Shown: positions 1 through 8,494, counted from the first letter of the stretch. The stretch: DNA of 40,100 nt from Candidatus Dorea intestinavium (GCA_019113475.1 DXHJ01000146.1:1-40100), one strand, 5' to 3'. Program-made: numbers and translations. The notes: generated by a model from the letters alone, not told the origin.

Positions 1-435
1 ACTATTAATTTAGAAAATTATTTAACTATTATAAAACCACGTTATGGGGGACAAATTACTACTGACTTATTCGTAGAACCAGAAACAATGGATTTTGAGA
101 TTCCCAACTTGTTACTTCAACCACTTGTTGAAAATGCCTTTTTTCATGCTTTTCAAATACAAAAGCAAGGCACTATTAGAATTTTTATTTCCTTAATAAA
201 AAATCGTATCCATTGCAGCGTTATTGACAATGGCGATGGTATGTCAGATGCGAAAATAAAAAAGGTTTTAAGTAATTCCTCAAACCATATATCTGTGACC
301 AATATTGGACTTATAAATATTAAAGAACGACTCGAACTCATCTATCAAGACCAATGTGAATTTTCTATAATGAGTGAACCTGGCCTCGGAACAAATATAT
401 CTCTATCCTTCCCAGCTATTAAGCCCTCACAATAA
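1..435 (+). CDS. Sensor histidine kinase, C-terminal part (LytS/YesM type), cut by window edge
   Basis: The frame is open from base 1 to the TAA at 433-435, so the real start lies outside the window. The visible 144 residues hold the end of the His_kinase domain (YL..I..RYG-like segment near residues 7-16) and the HATPase_c ATP-binding domain: N box LLLQPLVENAFFHAF, the DNGDGMS box, and a GLINIKERL plus PGLGTNI lid region. This order is typical of the LytS/YesM family of membrane sensor kinases, which phosphorylate an AraC- or LytR-type response regulator. The sensor and transmembrane parts and the partner regulator are not visible, so the signal is unknown. A strong hairpin follows the stop, so it is the last gene of its unit. 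Family call is firm, role is not. Confidence 0.9.
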   Translation, partial: TINLENYLTIIKPRYGGQITTDLFVEPETMDFEIPNLLLQPLVENAFFHAFQIQKQGTIRIFISLIKNRIHCSVIDNGDGMSDAKIKKVLSNSSNHISVTNIGLINIKERLELIYQDQCEFSIMSEPGLGTNISLSFPAIKPSQ

Positions 436-473
436 TAGTGAAAACCTTTTAAGTCGTCTTCTATCATTCTAAA

Positions 474-528
474 AAATACTGACTTCCAAGAACCGCTCTT
501 TTACTTCAATTCTTGAAAATCAGTATTT
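474..528. terminator. Terminator between the kinase gene and nth
   Basis: Arms 474-492 and 510-528 form a stem of about 19 bp with two mismatches around a 17-base loop, with T-rich sequence on the + side and A-rich sequence on the other. It lies between two convergent genes and probably ends transcription from both. Confidence 0.8.
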
Positions 529-542
529 CTTTATTTATATTC

Positions 543-1172
543 TTATTTCGTTCTCCCCTTTAGATACTGACAAATATCTCTAAAAGGACAAGCTTCGCAT
601 TTGGGATTTCTGGCAGTACAAAAATAACGACCAAAGAAAATTAACAAATGGTGAGCATGGTTCCATCTTTCTCTTTTAATCTTTCTTTTGAGCTTTTCTT
701 CTACTTTTTCTACCGTATCTGCTGGTTTTGCCAAGCCCAGTCTTTTAGAAACCCTTTGGACGTGAGTATCAACAGCTAAAGCCGGAATACCAAACCACAC
801 ACTTAAAACCACGTTGGCTGATTTTCTGCCTACTCCAGCTAGAGAGGTCAGTTCTTTCATAGTACTAGGTACTTCTCCCTTAAACTCATACTTAAGCTGA
901 TGAGTTAGGGTTTTAATATGCCTTGCCTTGCTGTGATAGAGACCGATTTGTTTAATATAACTTTCGATTTCTTCTACTGTTGCTTTATCATAATCATCTA
1001 ATGTCGGAAAAGCCGCAAATAGTGCAGGTGTTGCTTTATTAACCGATACGTCCGTCGCTTGTGCTGACAAAACTACTGCTATAATTAGTTCTATTGCACT
1101 CTTATGATTTAGTTCGCACTGTGCATCAGGAAACATCTCTTCAATTATGTCTAATATTTCATCTGTATTCAA
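543..1172 (-). CDS. nth: Endonuclease III (DNA glycosylase/AP lyase)
   Basis: Base-excision repair enzyme that removes oxidised pyrimidines and cuts at the abasic site. The 209 residues match the usual length. The helix-hairpin-helix LAGVGRKSANVV (111-122) contains the catalytic lysine K117, and VDTHV supplies the catalytic aspartate D135. The C-terminal iron-sulphur cluster is complete: C185-x6-C192-x2-C195-x5-C201. The start is a TTG codon (complement of 1170-1172). It is preceded at good distance by AGAGGTG, and no better ATG agrees with the family N terminus (TDEILDIIEEMFP). It is a single-gene unit, convergent with the kinase fragment and separated from the upstream ABC genes by a terminator. 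Confidence 0.96.
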   Translation of the reverse strand: MNTDEILDIIEEMFPDAQCELNHKSAIELIIAVVLSAQATDVSVNKATPALFAAFPTLDDYDKATVEEIESYIKQIGLYHSKARHIKTLTHQLKYEFKGEVPSTMKELTSLAGVGRKSANVVLSVWFGIPALAVDTHVQRVSKRLGLAKPADTVEKVEEKLKRKIKRERWNHAHHLLIFFGRYFCTARNPKCEACPFRDICQYLKGRTK

Positions 1173-1249
1173 TTAAATCACCTCTTAAGCCTTTTCTTCT
1201 ATTCTATAGTTTATCTTCTCTTCTAGCAAGGTCTTCTCAACATGATAAA

Positions 1250-1297
1250 AGAACCTTACCTAAGACCATTGCATTTTACCGTCTTAGATAAGGTTCT
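1250..1297 (-). terminator. Terminator after the amino-acid ABC operon
   Basis: Arms 1250-1266 and 1281-1297 are complementary over 17 bases with one mismatch and a 14-base loop. On the minus strand the stem is followed by a T-rich stretch. It lies 14 bases after the stop of the ATPase gene. Confidence 0.85.
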
Positions 1298-1311
1298 CTT
1301 TATTATATCTT

Positions 1312-2055
1312 TTATACTTCTGTCTTTAAAATTCTCGAAAGGAACTCTCTTGTTCTTTCTTCTTTCGGATTCATAAAGATTTCTTGTGGGGTGTCCTCTT
1401 CGGCAATTACGCCTTGATCCATAAAGATAACTCGGTCAGATACATCCTTGGCAAAGGCCATTTCGTGGGTAACAATAATCATGGTCAGGCCAGTATGAGC
1501 AAGACCTTTAATCGTCTTTAGCACCTCTCCTACCATCTCAGGATCAAGAGCTGAGGTTGGCTCATCAAAGAGCATTACATCCGGATCCATAGAAAGAGCT
1601 CTGGCAATAGCAACACGTTGCTTTTGTCCACCTGATAATTGGGTGGGTTTGGCATCAATATATTTTTCCATACCAACTTTAGTTAAGTTTTCAAGGGCAA
1701 TCTTTTTTGCTTCCTCTCTCCCTCTTTTAAGAACGGTGGTTTGTCCGGTAATGCAGTTTTCTAAGACATTCATATTGTTAAAGAGGTTAAACTGTTGAAA
1801 CACCATACCTAAATGAGCCCGGTATTTTGAAAGATTATAACCGCTTTTTAAAACATTTTCACCTCTATAAATAATCTCCCCACTATCGGGCTTTTCTAAG
1901 TGATTTACACAGCGAAGGAGAGTGGATTTTCCGGAGCCAGAAGAACCGATAATGGTAACAACTTCTCCTTTTTTCACATCTAAATCAATGCCTTTTAAGA
2001 CTTCATTTTGTCCGTATTTTTTCTTTAGATTTCTTATTTCAAGTATAGTTTCCAT
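1312..2055 (-). CDS. Polar amino-acid ABC transporter ATPase (GlnQ/HisP type), probably for lysine
   Basis: Cytoplasmic ATPase that drives the membrane permease encoded just upstream. All ABC motifs are intact in 247 residues: Walker [10 protein letters not shown] (37-45), Q-loop VFQQFN (85-90), signature LSGGQ (140-144), Walker B VMLFDEP (160-166), D-loop SALDP, switch histidine H197. Length and sequence fit the PAAT family (GlnQ, HisP, ArtP). The ATG lies one base after the stop of the fused binding protein-permease gene, so the two are co-transcribed and probably co-translated. The substrate cannot be read from this protein. Lysine is inferred from the lysine riboswitch in the operon leader. 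Confidence 0.94.
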   Translation of the reverse strand: METILEIRNLKKKYGQNEVLKGIDLDVKKGEVVTIIGSSGSGKSTLLRCVNHLEKPDSGEIIYRGENVLKSGYNLSKYRAHLGMVFQQFNLFNNMNVLENCITGQTTVLKRGREEAKKIALENLTKVGMEKYIDAKPTQLSGGQKQRVAIARALSMDPDVMLFDEPTSALDPEMVGEVLKTIKGLAHTGLTMIIVTHEMAFAKDVSDRVIFMDQGVIAEEDTPQEIFMNPKEERTREFLSRILKTEV

Positions 2056-2056
2056 C

Positions 2057-3643
2057 TTAATGACTCCCTTCTACAGAAACACTGTCGTTATTTTCAATTG
2101 GTGTATAGTTGTCTGGTCCGTCTAATTTCTTCTCTACCAGACGCAGAATTCTGGTAACTGTAAAGGTAAGTACAAAGTATATTACACAAATAATAAAGTA
2201 GGTTTGGAAGAACATGTAGTTTGCCCCTGCTGCCGATTTTCCTTGGAAAAATAGTTCTGTAACGGAAATAATACTAAGTACTGAAGTATCTTTAATGTTA
2301 ATAACAAATTCGTTTCCTGTTGCTGGTAAGATGTTTCGCAGTACCTGAGGGATTACTACCTTTCTCATGGTTTGACTATGAGTCATACCAATAGCCTGGG
2401 CTGCTTCAAATTGTCCTTTATCCACAGCAAAAATACCACCACGAACAATTTCTGACATATAAGCACCGGTGTTAATGGAAACAATAAAAAGAGCCGCTGC
2501 CGTTCTATTTAAATCTACCCCGAAAAGTAAGGCAATTCCATAATACATGACTGCCGATTGAACAATCATTGGGGTACCTCTAAAGACCTCAATGTAAATA
2601 TTTAAAATCCAACCAAAGAGCTTTTGGAAAAATCTTTTTCCTTTCGTTTCTGCTAAAGGAATGGTCCGATAAACCCCCACTAAAAGACCCACAATTGCTC
2701 CTAAGAAAGTACCGGCAATGGCTAGAAACATGGTCATTCCGGTTCCTCGTAAAAATAAGGTGCCATTTTGTTTTAAGATTCTGACAATACTGCTTTCGGT
2801 CTTTGTTTCTTCTGAAGCCGGTTGATTCTTAATGGCTTCATCCATAATATCTAATCTTTCTTGCTTGGAGATTCCGGCTAAAATTTCATTAATCTTACCA
2901 ACTTCTGTACTACCCTTTGGTAGTCCAATGGCAATGGCCGTATCTTCCGGATTGGTTTGAAAGCCGTTTTCTTTAGTAAACTCAATCATCTCTAGCTTTT
3001 TATCCACGGACTCGGCGGTAACACCTTCCGGTCTTTCTGTAACATAGCCATCTATAACTCCTGATTGCAAAGCCACCCTCATAGCCGGGAAGTTATCCAT
3101 TGCTTCTTGTTTCTTAACGCCTTTAATTTGATCAATAACCGAATAATGGAAGGTGTTAAGTTGGCCGGTTATTTTCGCTCCTTTAAAATCCGCAATGGAT
3201 TTTGCCTTACCATAGTCCCCATCTTTTCGGGTTACCATAACCAGATCAGATTCATAGTAAACATCACTAAAGTCAACTTGTTCTTTTCTTTCCGCAGTAG
3301 GTGACATACCCGCAATAATCGCATCAATCTTACCGGATTGTAAAGCTGGTTGTAAGCCGTCCCACTCGGTTTTAACAATGACTAGTTTTCTGCCAAGTTT
3401 ATCAGCAATTCTTTTGGCAATTTCCACATCATAACCACCTGCGTAAGACTTATCACCATCGATTGCCACTGCGCCATTCTTATCTGAGTTTTGTGTCCAG
3501 TTAAAGGGAGCATACCCTGCTTCCATTCCCACTCTAAAGGTTTTTGTGTCATCTGTTACTTCACTAGCTGTTGCTACTGTTACTGGTGCTACTAGCATTA
3601 GGACCATCAGTAGCATGAGTAAAGCACTCATTTTTTTTCTCAT
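2057..3643 (-). CDS. Amino-acid ABC transporter: binding protein fused to permease, probably for lysine
   Basis: One 528-residue chain combines an extracytoplasmic binding domain and the membrane permease of a PAAT importer. Residues 1-28 form a signal peptide or anchor (MRKKM, then [13 protein letters not shown]). Residues 35-275 are an SBP_bac_3 domain ([43 protein letters not shown]). Residues 295-505 are a HisM/GlnP-type permease with the EAA loop EAAQAIG...VVIPQ at 413-433. Such fusions are known in Firmicutes (GlnPQ of lactococci). The ATG at 3643 has an AAAGGGGAAG ribosome binding site. The frame stays open back to 3784, but that part lies inside the riboswitch and has no ribosome site. 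The signal sequence shows no lipobox cysteine, as expected when the domain is tethered by fusion. Confidence 0.94.
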   Translation of the reverse strand: MRKKMSALLMLLMVLMLVAPVTVATASEVTDDTKTFRVGMEAGYAPFNWTQNSDKNGAVAIDGDKSYAGGYDVEIAKRIADKLGRKLVIVKTEWDGLQPALQSGKIDAIIAGMSPTAERKEQVDFSDVYYESDLVMVTRKDGDYGKAKSIADFKGAKITGQLNTFHYSVIDQIKGVKKQEAMDNFPAMRVALQSGVIDGYVTERPEGVTAESVDKKLEMIEFTKENGFQTNPEDTAIAIGLPKGSTEVGKINEILAGISKQERLDIMDEAIKNQPASEETKTESSIVRILKQNGTLFLRGTGMTMFLAIAGTFLGAIVGLLVGVYRTIPLAETKGKRFFQKLFGWILNIYIEVFRGTPMIVQSAVMYYGIALLFGVDLNRTAAALFIVSINTGAYMSEIVRGGIFAVDKGQFEAAQAIGMTHSQTMRKVVIPQVLRNILPATGNEFVINIKDTSVLSIISVTELFFQGKSAAGANYMFFQTYFIICVIYFVLTFTVTRILRLVEKKLDGPDNYTPIENNDSVSVEGSH

Positions 3644-3667
3644 ATTTCTTCCCCTTTCTTCTGGGCA

Positions 3668-3702
3668 CAAAAAAATGCGCCCTTCAAAATAGAAAAGCGC
3701 AT
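3668..3702 (-). terminator. Riboswitch expression platform: intrinsic terminator in the leader
   Basis: On the minus strand an 11-bp stem with two G-U pairs (outer pairs ATGCGC/GCGCAT, 3697-3702 and 3675-3680) is followed by seven Ts. It ends about 25 bases before the start codon, so it controls entry into the transporter genes. An earlier GGTGCGC at 3723-3729 could pair with the same right arm and compete with termination. Confidence 0.85.
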
Positions 3703-3744
3703 CAAAAGATTCTTTTTTAATAGCGCACCTTAGCTGATTTTTTG

Positions 3745-3890
3745 CTAAGACAGTCCGTAGTCTCTTAAACGTACGTCCCAACATTATATTCGGTGAAAGA
3801 ATATAATATTTCGGCGAAAAATCCTACTCTTGCTTCTTTGCATTCACCTGCTCCACAAGATTAATAAATTTCGCGACCTCTATTCTGAAA
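3745..3890 (-). promoter_or_regulatory. Lysine riboswitch (L box) aptamer
   Basis: Read on the minus strand, the leader has the conserved L-box blocks in order: ATAGAGGTCGCG near 3872-3885 (consensus AGAGGTGCG), TGGAG near 3852, GGTGAATGCAAAG, then CGCCGAA at 3809-3815, and a hairpin with perfect 9-base arms ATTATATTC/GAATATAAT. ATGTTGGGACGTACG and GGACTGTC at 3749-3756 follow, corresponding to the TGCTGGCCGTGCATTG and GGCTGTC blocks of the Bacillus lysC leader. The TCTTAGC next to the closing strand can pair with GCTAAG at 3729-3734, a possible antiterminator. Bound lysine should favour the terminator at 3668-3702 and turn the transporter off. Recognition is by memory of the consensus, not by covariance search. 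Confidence 0.85.
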
Positions 3891-3912
3891 TATATTGTAT
3901 TGTTTAGGCTGT

Positions 3913-3941
3913 AGTCTACTACCAACCCTTTTGCTTGTCAA
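3913..3941 (-). promoter_or_regulatory. Promoter for the lysine riboswitch leader
   Basis: Minus strand: a perfect -35 TTGACA at 3936-3941, a 17-base spacer, then TAGACT (3913-3918, 4 of 6 matches). It overlaps the 3' end of the FAD oxidoreductase gene and would start RNA near 3906, just before the aptamer. TACAAT near 3893 is a weaker alternative -10. Confidence 0.55.
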
Positions 3942-5310
3942 GGACTTCTTTTAAAATTTGTCGAGAAACATAAACGCCACTAGCAGAAGCATGGGATAAA
4001 GAATGGGTAACCCCGCTGCCATCGCCGATAATATAAAGGCCCTTATATTTTGTTTCTAGATTAGGATCAACCTGAACTTCCATGTTGTAAAATTTCACTT
4101 CTACCCCGTATAAAAGCGTGTCTTCATTGGCTGTTCCCGGAGCAATTTTATCGAGGGCATAAATCATTTCAATAATGCCATCTAAGATTCTTTTTGGTAA
4201 CACCAAACTTAAATCTCCCGGTGTAGCATTTAAAGTTGGGGTAACAAAGGATTCACTAATCCTGTTTTCATTACTTCTGCGGCCACGAATCAAATCCCCA
4301 AAGCGCTGTAAGATTACCCCGCCTCCTAGCATATTCGAAAGTCTGGCAATACTTTCACCGTATTCGTTGCTATTTTCAAAAGGCTCAGAAAAATGTTTGG
4401 CCACTAGGAGCGCAAAATTAGTATTTTCTGTTTGTTTTTTCGGATCTTCATAGCTATGACCATTGACCGTAACAATACCATTGGTGTTTTCATTTACCAC
4501 AATTCCTTTGGGATTCATGCAAAAAGTTCTCACCTTATCCTCAAAGGTTTCCGTACGGTAAACTATTTTGCTTTCATAAAGCTCATCCGTTAAATGGGAG
4601 AAGATAGCAGCTGGCAGTTCCACTCTTACCCCTAAGTCCACGCGATTAGACTTAGTCGCAATGTCTAGCTTTTTACAAATTTCTTCCATCCAGCGGCTGC
4701 CCGTTCGGCCCACTGAGACAATGCATTTTCTGCATTCATCACTTTTATCTTGGCCAGAAACCAGATAAATTCCCTCTTTTACTTCAATGTCTTCTACTTT
4801 GTAGTTAAAGCGAAATTCCACCTTATCTTTTAAGTACTCGTAGAGATTTTCTAACACAACGTAATTAATATCGGTGCCTAAATGACGAACACTGGCATTT
4901 AAAAGATTGAGTTGATTTTGCATGCAAAGCTTTTTAATACTGGTGTTGGCCGTGGAATAAAGTTTCGTTCCTTCCCCACCATAGGAAAGATTAATCGCAT
5001 CCACATATTCCATCAAATCTAAGGCTTGCTTTTTACCAATGTATTTATATAAAGTGCCACCAAAGTCATTGGTAATATTATACTTGCCATCAGAAAAGGC
5101 TCCTGCCCCACCAAAACCACTCATAATATCACAAGAAGCACAGTGAATACAACTCGTTATCTTCTCACCATCAATAGGGCATTTTCTTTTCTTAAGCTCA
5201 TTACCAGCTTCAAAAACGCCTACCTTAAGACTTGGATCTGCTTTCATTAGTTCATAGGCAGAAAAAATTCCGCCCGGTCCTGCCCCCACAATAATTACAT
5301 CATATTTCAT
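3919..5310 (-). CDS. FAD-dependent oxidoreductase with a four-cysteine cluster (COG2509 type)
   Basis: A 463-residue flavoprotein. Residues 4-14 are the Rossmann dinucleotide fold (DVIIVGAGPGG), and the C terminus carries the second FAD-binding block GLYIIGDGSGVTHSLSHA. Between them is the family mark GFGGAGAFSDGKYN (65-78). Just before it lie C44, C54, C57 and C60 (C-x9-C-x2-C-x2-C), spacing that could bind an iron-sulphur cluster or zinc. The family is known as uncharacterised FAD-dependent dehydrogenases, so no substrate is proposed. GTGAGGT precedes the ATG. It follows glf by 20 bases and is probably co-transcribed with it. No terminator separates it from the downstream lysine riboswitch. 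Confidence 0.85.
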   Translation of the reverse strand: MKYDVIIVGAGPGGIFSAYELMKADPSLKVGVFEAGNELKKRKCPIDGEKITSCIHCASCDIMSGFGGAGAFSDGKYNITNDFGGTLYKYIGKKQALDLMEYVDAINLSYGGEGTKLYSTANTSIKKLCMQNQLNLLNASVRHLGTDINYVVLENLYEYLKDKVEFRFNYKVEDIEVKEGIYLVSGQDKSDECRKCIVSVGRTGSRWMEEICKKLDIATKSNRVDLGVRVELPAAIFSHLTDELYESKIVYRTETFEDKVRTFCMNPKGIVVNENTNGIVTVNGHSYEDPKKQTENTNFALLVAKHFSEPFENSNEYGESIARLSNMLGGGVILQRFGDLIRGRRSNENRISESFVTPTLNATPGDLSLVLPKRILDGIIEMIYALDKIAPGTANEDTLLYGVEVKFYNMEVQVDPNLETKYKGLYIIGDGSGVTHSLSHASASGVYVSRQILKEVLDKQKGW

Positions 5311-5330
5311 ACGCCGTACCTCACTTTTAT

Positions 5331-6428
5331 TTACAATTCGTTTTCACAAAGTTCTAGTGCCGCTTCAATTACCTTATCCATATCATAATACTTGTAATTT
5401 CCTAATCTACCACCAAAAATTACCTTTTCTTCTTTTTCTCCTAATTCCTTATAAGCCTTAAAAAGATTGTTATTTTCTTCGTTATTAACTGGGTAATAAG
5501 GCTCCATTCCCACTTCCCATTTGGTGGAATATTCCTTAGAAATAACGGTTTTTTCTTGTTTACCAAATTCAAAATGTTTGTGTTCAATGATACGAGTATA
5601 AGGAACCTCATAATCGGTATAATTAACCACGGCATTGCCTTGGTAGTTTTCTTCCTCGAGAACTTCTGTATCAAAACTTACACTACGATATTCAAGAGGT
5701 CCTAGTTTATAGCCAAAGTATTCATCAATCATACCGGTATAAATAACTTTATCGGCAATATCTTTGTTTTCTTTGCTAAATTCAAAGTAGTCTGTGCTAG
5801 TTTTCACATCGCTTCCTACCAGCATTTTTTCAATAATCTTGGTATAGCCACCAATCGGTATTCCTTGGTAACGATCATTAAAATAATTGTTATCATAGAC
5901 AAAACGAAATGGTAATCTTTTAATAATAAAAGCCGGTAGTTCCGTACAAGGACGTCCCCATTGTTTTTGCGTATAACCTTTAATTAATTTTTCATAGACG
6001 TCAGTTCCTGCTAGAGAAAGTGCTTGCTCTTCTAAGTTTTTTGGTTCTTTAATATTTAACTTCTCAATTTGACTCTCGATAATCGCTTTTGCTTCCGCTG
6101 GGGTCTTAATATTCCACATTTTGCTAAAGGTGTTCATGTTAAAAGGAAGGTTATAAAGTTCATCCTTATAAATAGCAATGGGGGAATTAATATAGTTATT
6201 AAAAGAAGCAAGTTGGTTTACATAATTCCATACTCGCTCGTTTGAAGTATGGAAGATATGAGCACCGTATTTGTGCACGTTAATGCCTTCAATTTCTTCA
6301 CAATAGCAGTTACCGGCAATATGAGCTCTTTTATCAATCACCAAACATTTCTTTCCTTTTTTTGTTGCTTCCTGAGCAAAAACAGCGCCAAATAGACCTG
6401 CTCCTACGATTAAATAATCATACTTCAT
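5331..6428 (-). CDS. glf: UDP-galactopyranose mutase
   Basis: Flavoenzyme that converts UDP-galactopyranose to UDP-galactofuranose, the donor for galactofuranose in surface glycans. The 365 residues match the family length. Visible marks: N-terminal FAD fold YLIVGAGLFGAVFA (5-18), AGNCYCEE, the HKYGAHIFHTS active-site segment, KGYTQKQWGRPCTELP, RLPFRFVYDNNYFNDRYQG, and the C-terminal GRLGNYKYYDMDKVI that closes over the flavin. AGGAG lies before the ATG. No glycosyltransferase, flippase or polysaccharide gene is nearby, which is unusual because glf normally sits inside such clusters. The next gene is a second flavoprotein. Confidence 0.97.
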   Translation of the reverse strand: MKYDYLIVGAGLFGAVFAQEATKKGKKCLVIDKRAHIAGNCYCEEIEGINVHKYGAHIFHTSNERVWNYVNQLASFNNYINSPIAIYKDELYNLPFNMNTFSKMWNIKTPAEAKAIIESQIEKLNIKEPKNLEEQALSLAGTDVYEKLIKGYTQKQWGRPCTELPAFIIKRLPFRFVYDNNYFNDRYQGIPIGGYTKIIEKMLVGSDVKTSTDYFEFSKENKDIADKVIYTGMIDEYFGYKLGPLEYRSVSFDTEVLEEENYQGNAVVNYTDYEVPYTRIIEHKHFEFGKQEKTVISKEYSTKWEVGMEPYYPVNNEENNNLFKAYKELGEKEEKVIFGGRLGNYKYYDMDKVIEAALELCENEL

Positions 6429-6519
6429 TTATATTCTCCTGTACTCTTATATTTAGAGGCTTGTTTACCCTCTTTTTTCTTCTCTTAGTCTATCATATTT
6501 ATGAAAAAAATACTTCTTT

Positions 6520-7020
6520 TTATGCTTGATACTCTCTTCTGGCGACTTTTGTTAGCTTACTAAGATAATAAACATTTAAAATTGGCACAAACCAAATAAA
6601 AAAGAGCGCTATTTTTTTGTTTTTTTCAATTTTATTCGTTAAAACCACCACTCTTATTCCTCCTTGTAGAGCGAGAAAATATAAGACAATTAGACTAAGG
6701 AGAGTGTTTAAAATGGTCACTTCATAAGGCGAATAAGAAACGCCAATAATGGTAATAAGCACCTGAACCACCCAGCCATAAGAAGAAAGGATTAACTGAT
6801 CACAACCACCATTTAACACTCTTTCTTTGGCACCCATTTGCCTTACTCCTGGGGTAGTAAAAACTTGAGGAATCATAAAATAAAGTAAATAAAAAATAAT
6901 CCCTACTACTATCTCTAACCAATAAATCGTTTTTGACATACCAAAAAAATAATTAAGCCAAAAATAGTTTCCTATCATTAAAATGAGTAATCCGGCTATT
7001 ACTCTTTTTAAATAAATCAT
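6520..7020 (-). CDS. Unknown four-helix membrane protein
   Basis: I do not recognise this 166-residue protein. It has about four hydrophobic segments: residues 5-25, 33-52, 82-102 and 103-122, with another stretch near 138-152 (ALFFIWFVPILNVYYL). A charged loop KNKIEKNKK-like region lies before the last segment, and the C terminus is basic. No catalytic motif is visible. A clear GAGGAAA ribosome site precedes the ATG, which supports a real gene. It lies 91 bases upstream of glf on the same strand and is divergent from the potassium channel gene. A role in transport or envelope assembly would be speculation. Confidence 0.7.
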   Translation of the reverse strand: MIYLKRVIAGLLILMIGNYFWLNYFFGMSKTIYWLEIVVGIIFYLLYFMIPQVFTTPGVRQMGAKERVLNGGCDQLILSSYGWVVQVLITIIGVSYSPYEVTILNTLLSLIVLYFLALQGGIRVVVLTNKIEKNKKIALFFIWFVPILNVYYLSKLTKVARREYQA

Positions 7021-7114
7021 AAATTTTCCTCATTTCTCCAACTTTTCCTATAGTTACTAACATAATTTTAATAGATTCCCCCTTAAAACACAAGAAATCC
7101 TCACTAAAATAGCT

Positions 7115-7143
7115 TTGACAGTGGTTCTGATCCTCTTTATAAT
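7115..7143 (+). promoter_or_regulatory. Consensus sigma-A promoter for the channel gene
   Basis: TTGACA at 7115-7120, a 17-base spacer, TATAAT at 7138-7143: a perfect match to the vegetative consensus. It is 46 bases before the ATG of the channel gene. RNA should begin near 7150. Such a promoter suggests strong constitutive expression unless repressed. Confidence 0.85.
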
Positions 7144-7188
7144 TGTAACTACCAATGAAAACTCCAAACAAAAGAAAGAGGAGCCTCT

Positions 7189-8490
7189 ATGCGAAGACGA
7201 ATCTATGACATTCTCGAACGAGCAAGACCAGGCGATAAGCTTAGCCATGCTTATGACTGGATGATTGTATCCGTTGCCTTAATCAGCGTTTTTCCCTTGA
7301 TGTTTCGCCGTCCCCCGGACTATCTAACGAATCTAGTGGAAACCATTTGTGTTTACCTCTTATTTTCTGATTATATTTTAAGATTTATTACGGCCGATTA
7401 TGCTTCCAAGCATCCGGCAAAGAAAGCTTTTTTTCTTTATCCTTTTACCCCCTTTGCCATTGCTTCTTTGCTTGGCATCTTGCCTTCTCTTAATTTATTA
7501 CCTGCCAGCTTTCGTGTTCTAAGGCTGCTCCTTTTAAGCGTAGTTTTACACTACTCCAAAAGCTTTAAACGCATTGTCAAAGTTTTTCACAACCAAAGAC
7601 GAACCCTTTTATCCGTTCTAGTGGTGGCTATTGGTTATATCTTTCTTTCTGCTCTTGTTATGTTTATTTCGGAACCCGAGCATAACTTTCCCCAGTTTTA
7701 TGACGCCATCTATTGGGCCACTACCGCTCTTACTACCGTAGGTTATGGTGATATTTATCCTACTACTGTAATTGGAAAATTTATTAGTATGCTCTCTTCC
7801 ATTTTTGGTGTTGCTGTAATCGCCATGCCAGCAGGTATTGTTACCGCCGGTTTTCTTGATACCCTAAATGAAGACTTAAAACATGAAAATAATCCGATTA
7901 AACCCGCTCCTGTTGCTAAAATGGCAAAACCACTTTTTATTTATTATCTTAAAATTATGAGTATTGGTTTTCTTTTAAATTTAGTTCTTTATTACCTCGC
8001 TCACCATTTCGCCCTGCCAGCTTGGTTAGATTCCCTTGGCACCATTTATGCAGCGATTATGTTGGAACCTACAGCTGGTCTATTATTAGCCTTTTTAACT
8101 ATTTTTATTCAAACTGTTTTTGTTTACGGACCAGGGGTTATGGTTTATTACTTAATCGGTGCGATTGCCGCTCTTTCTTTTGGTCTTTTACTGCGAAATA
8201 GCCAAAAAGAACTTTCCTTTAAAGCGCTACCAAAGGCCCTACTATTATTTTTTGTTTTAGGTACTATTTTTGCCGCCCTTTTAACGCTTTGGGAAACCGG
8301 CGGCGTTCCAAAGAGCGGCTGGGAACGTGATTTTTATAATCTTGCCAGAGAACGCGGCTTTTCTAATACCCTCTCCTGCTTTTTGGGAACAGGCGTCCTA
8401 AAGCTTATTGACACTTTAGTTATTGCTCTAGTAATTCCTTTGTTGGTTATGTTCAGTCATAAAATTTCTTTTTTAAAAAGACCCAAATAA
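7189..8490 (+). CDS. Voltage-gated-type potassium channel with an extra C-terminal membrane domain
   Basis: A 433-residue membrane protein in two parts. Residues 20-220 are a six-helix Kv-type channel: S4 with spaced basic residues (FRVLRLLLL then KSFKRIVK, 108-131), pore helix and selectivity filter TTVGYGD (182-188), and S6 with the MPAGI hinge (213-217). After a charged linker (225-247) comes a second hydrophobic region, about 248-425, with DSLGTIYAAIMLEPTAGLL (281-299) and YGPGVMVYYLIGAIAALSFG. That pattern resembles the membrane domains of ECF-type S components and some Clostridial sensor kinases. Ordinary bacterial Kv channels end after S6 or carry a soluble RCK domain. AGGAG precedes the ATG. 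The channel call is firm; the C-terminal family call is an inference. Confidence 0.88.
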   Translation: MRRRIYDILERARPGDKLSHAYDWMIVSVALISVFPLMFRRPPDYLTNLVETICVYLLFSDYILRFITADYASKHPAKKAFFLYPFTPFAIASLLGILPSLNLLPASFRVLRLLLLSVVLHYSKSFKRIVKVFHNQRRTLLSVLVVAIGYIFLSALVMFISEPEHNFPQFYDAIYWATTALTTVGYGDIYPTTVIGKFISMLSSIFGVAVIAMPAGIVTAGFLDTLNEDLKHENNPIKPAPVAKMAKPLFIYYLKIMSIGFLLNLVLYYLAHHFALPAWLDSLGTIYAAIMLEPTAGLLLAFLTIFIQTVFVYGPGVMVYYLIGAIAALSFGLLLRNSQKELSFKALPKALLLFFVLGTIFAALLTLWETGGVPKSGWERDFYNLARERGFSNTLSCFLGTGVLKLIDTLVIALVIPLLVMFSHKISFLKRPK

Positions 8491-8494
8491 AAAA

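Noticed and set aside
3644-3784. In-frame extension of the fused transporter gene by 47 codons
   Set aside because: It lies inside the riboswitch aptamer and terminator, has no ribosome site, and the ATG at 3643 with AAAGGGGAAG gives a normal signal peptide.
4175-4453. 92-codon open frame on the plus strand
   Set aside because: Antisense shadow of the FAD oxidoreductase gene, with no ribosome site.
6455-6473. AGAGG/CCTCT hairpin followed by Ts on the plus strand
   Set aside because: No plus-strand gene precedes it; on the minus strand it lacks a T-run, so it is not a terminator for the neighbouring unit.
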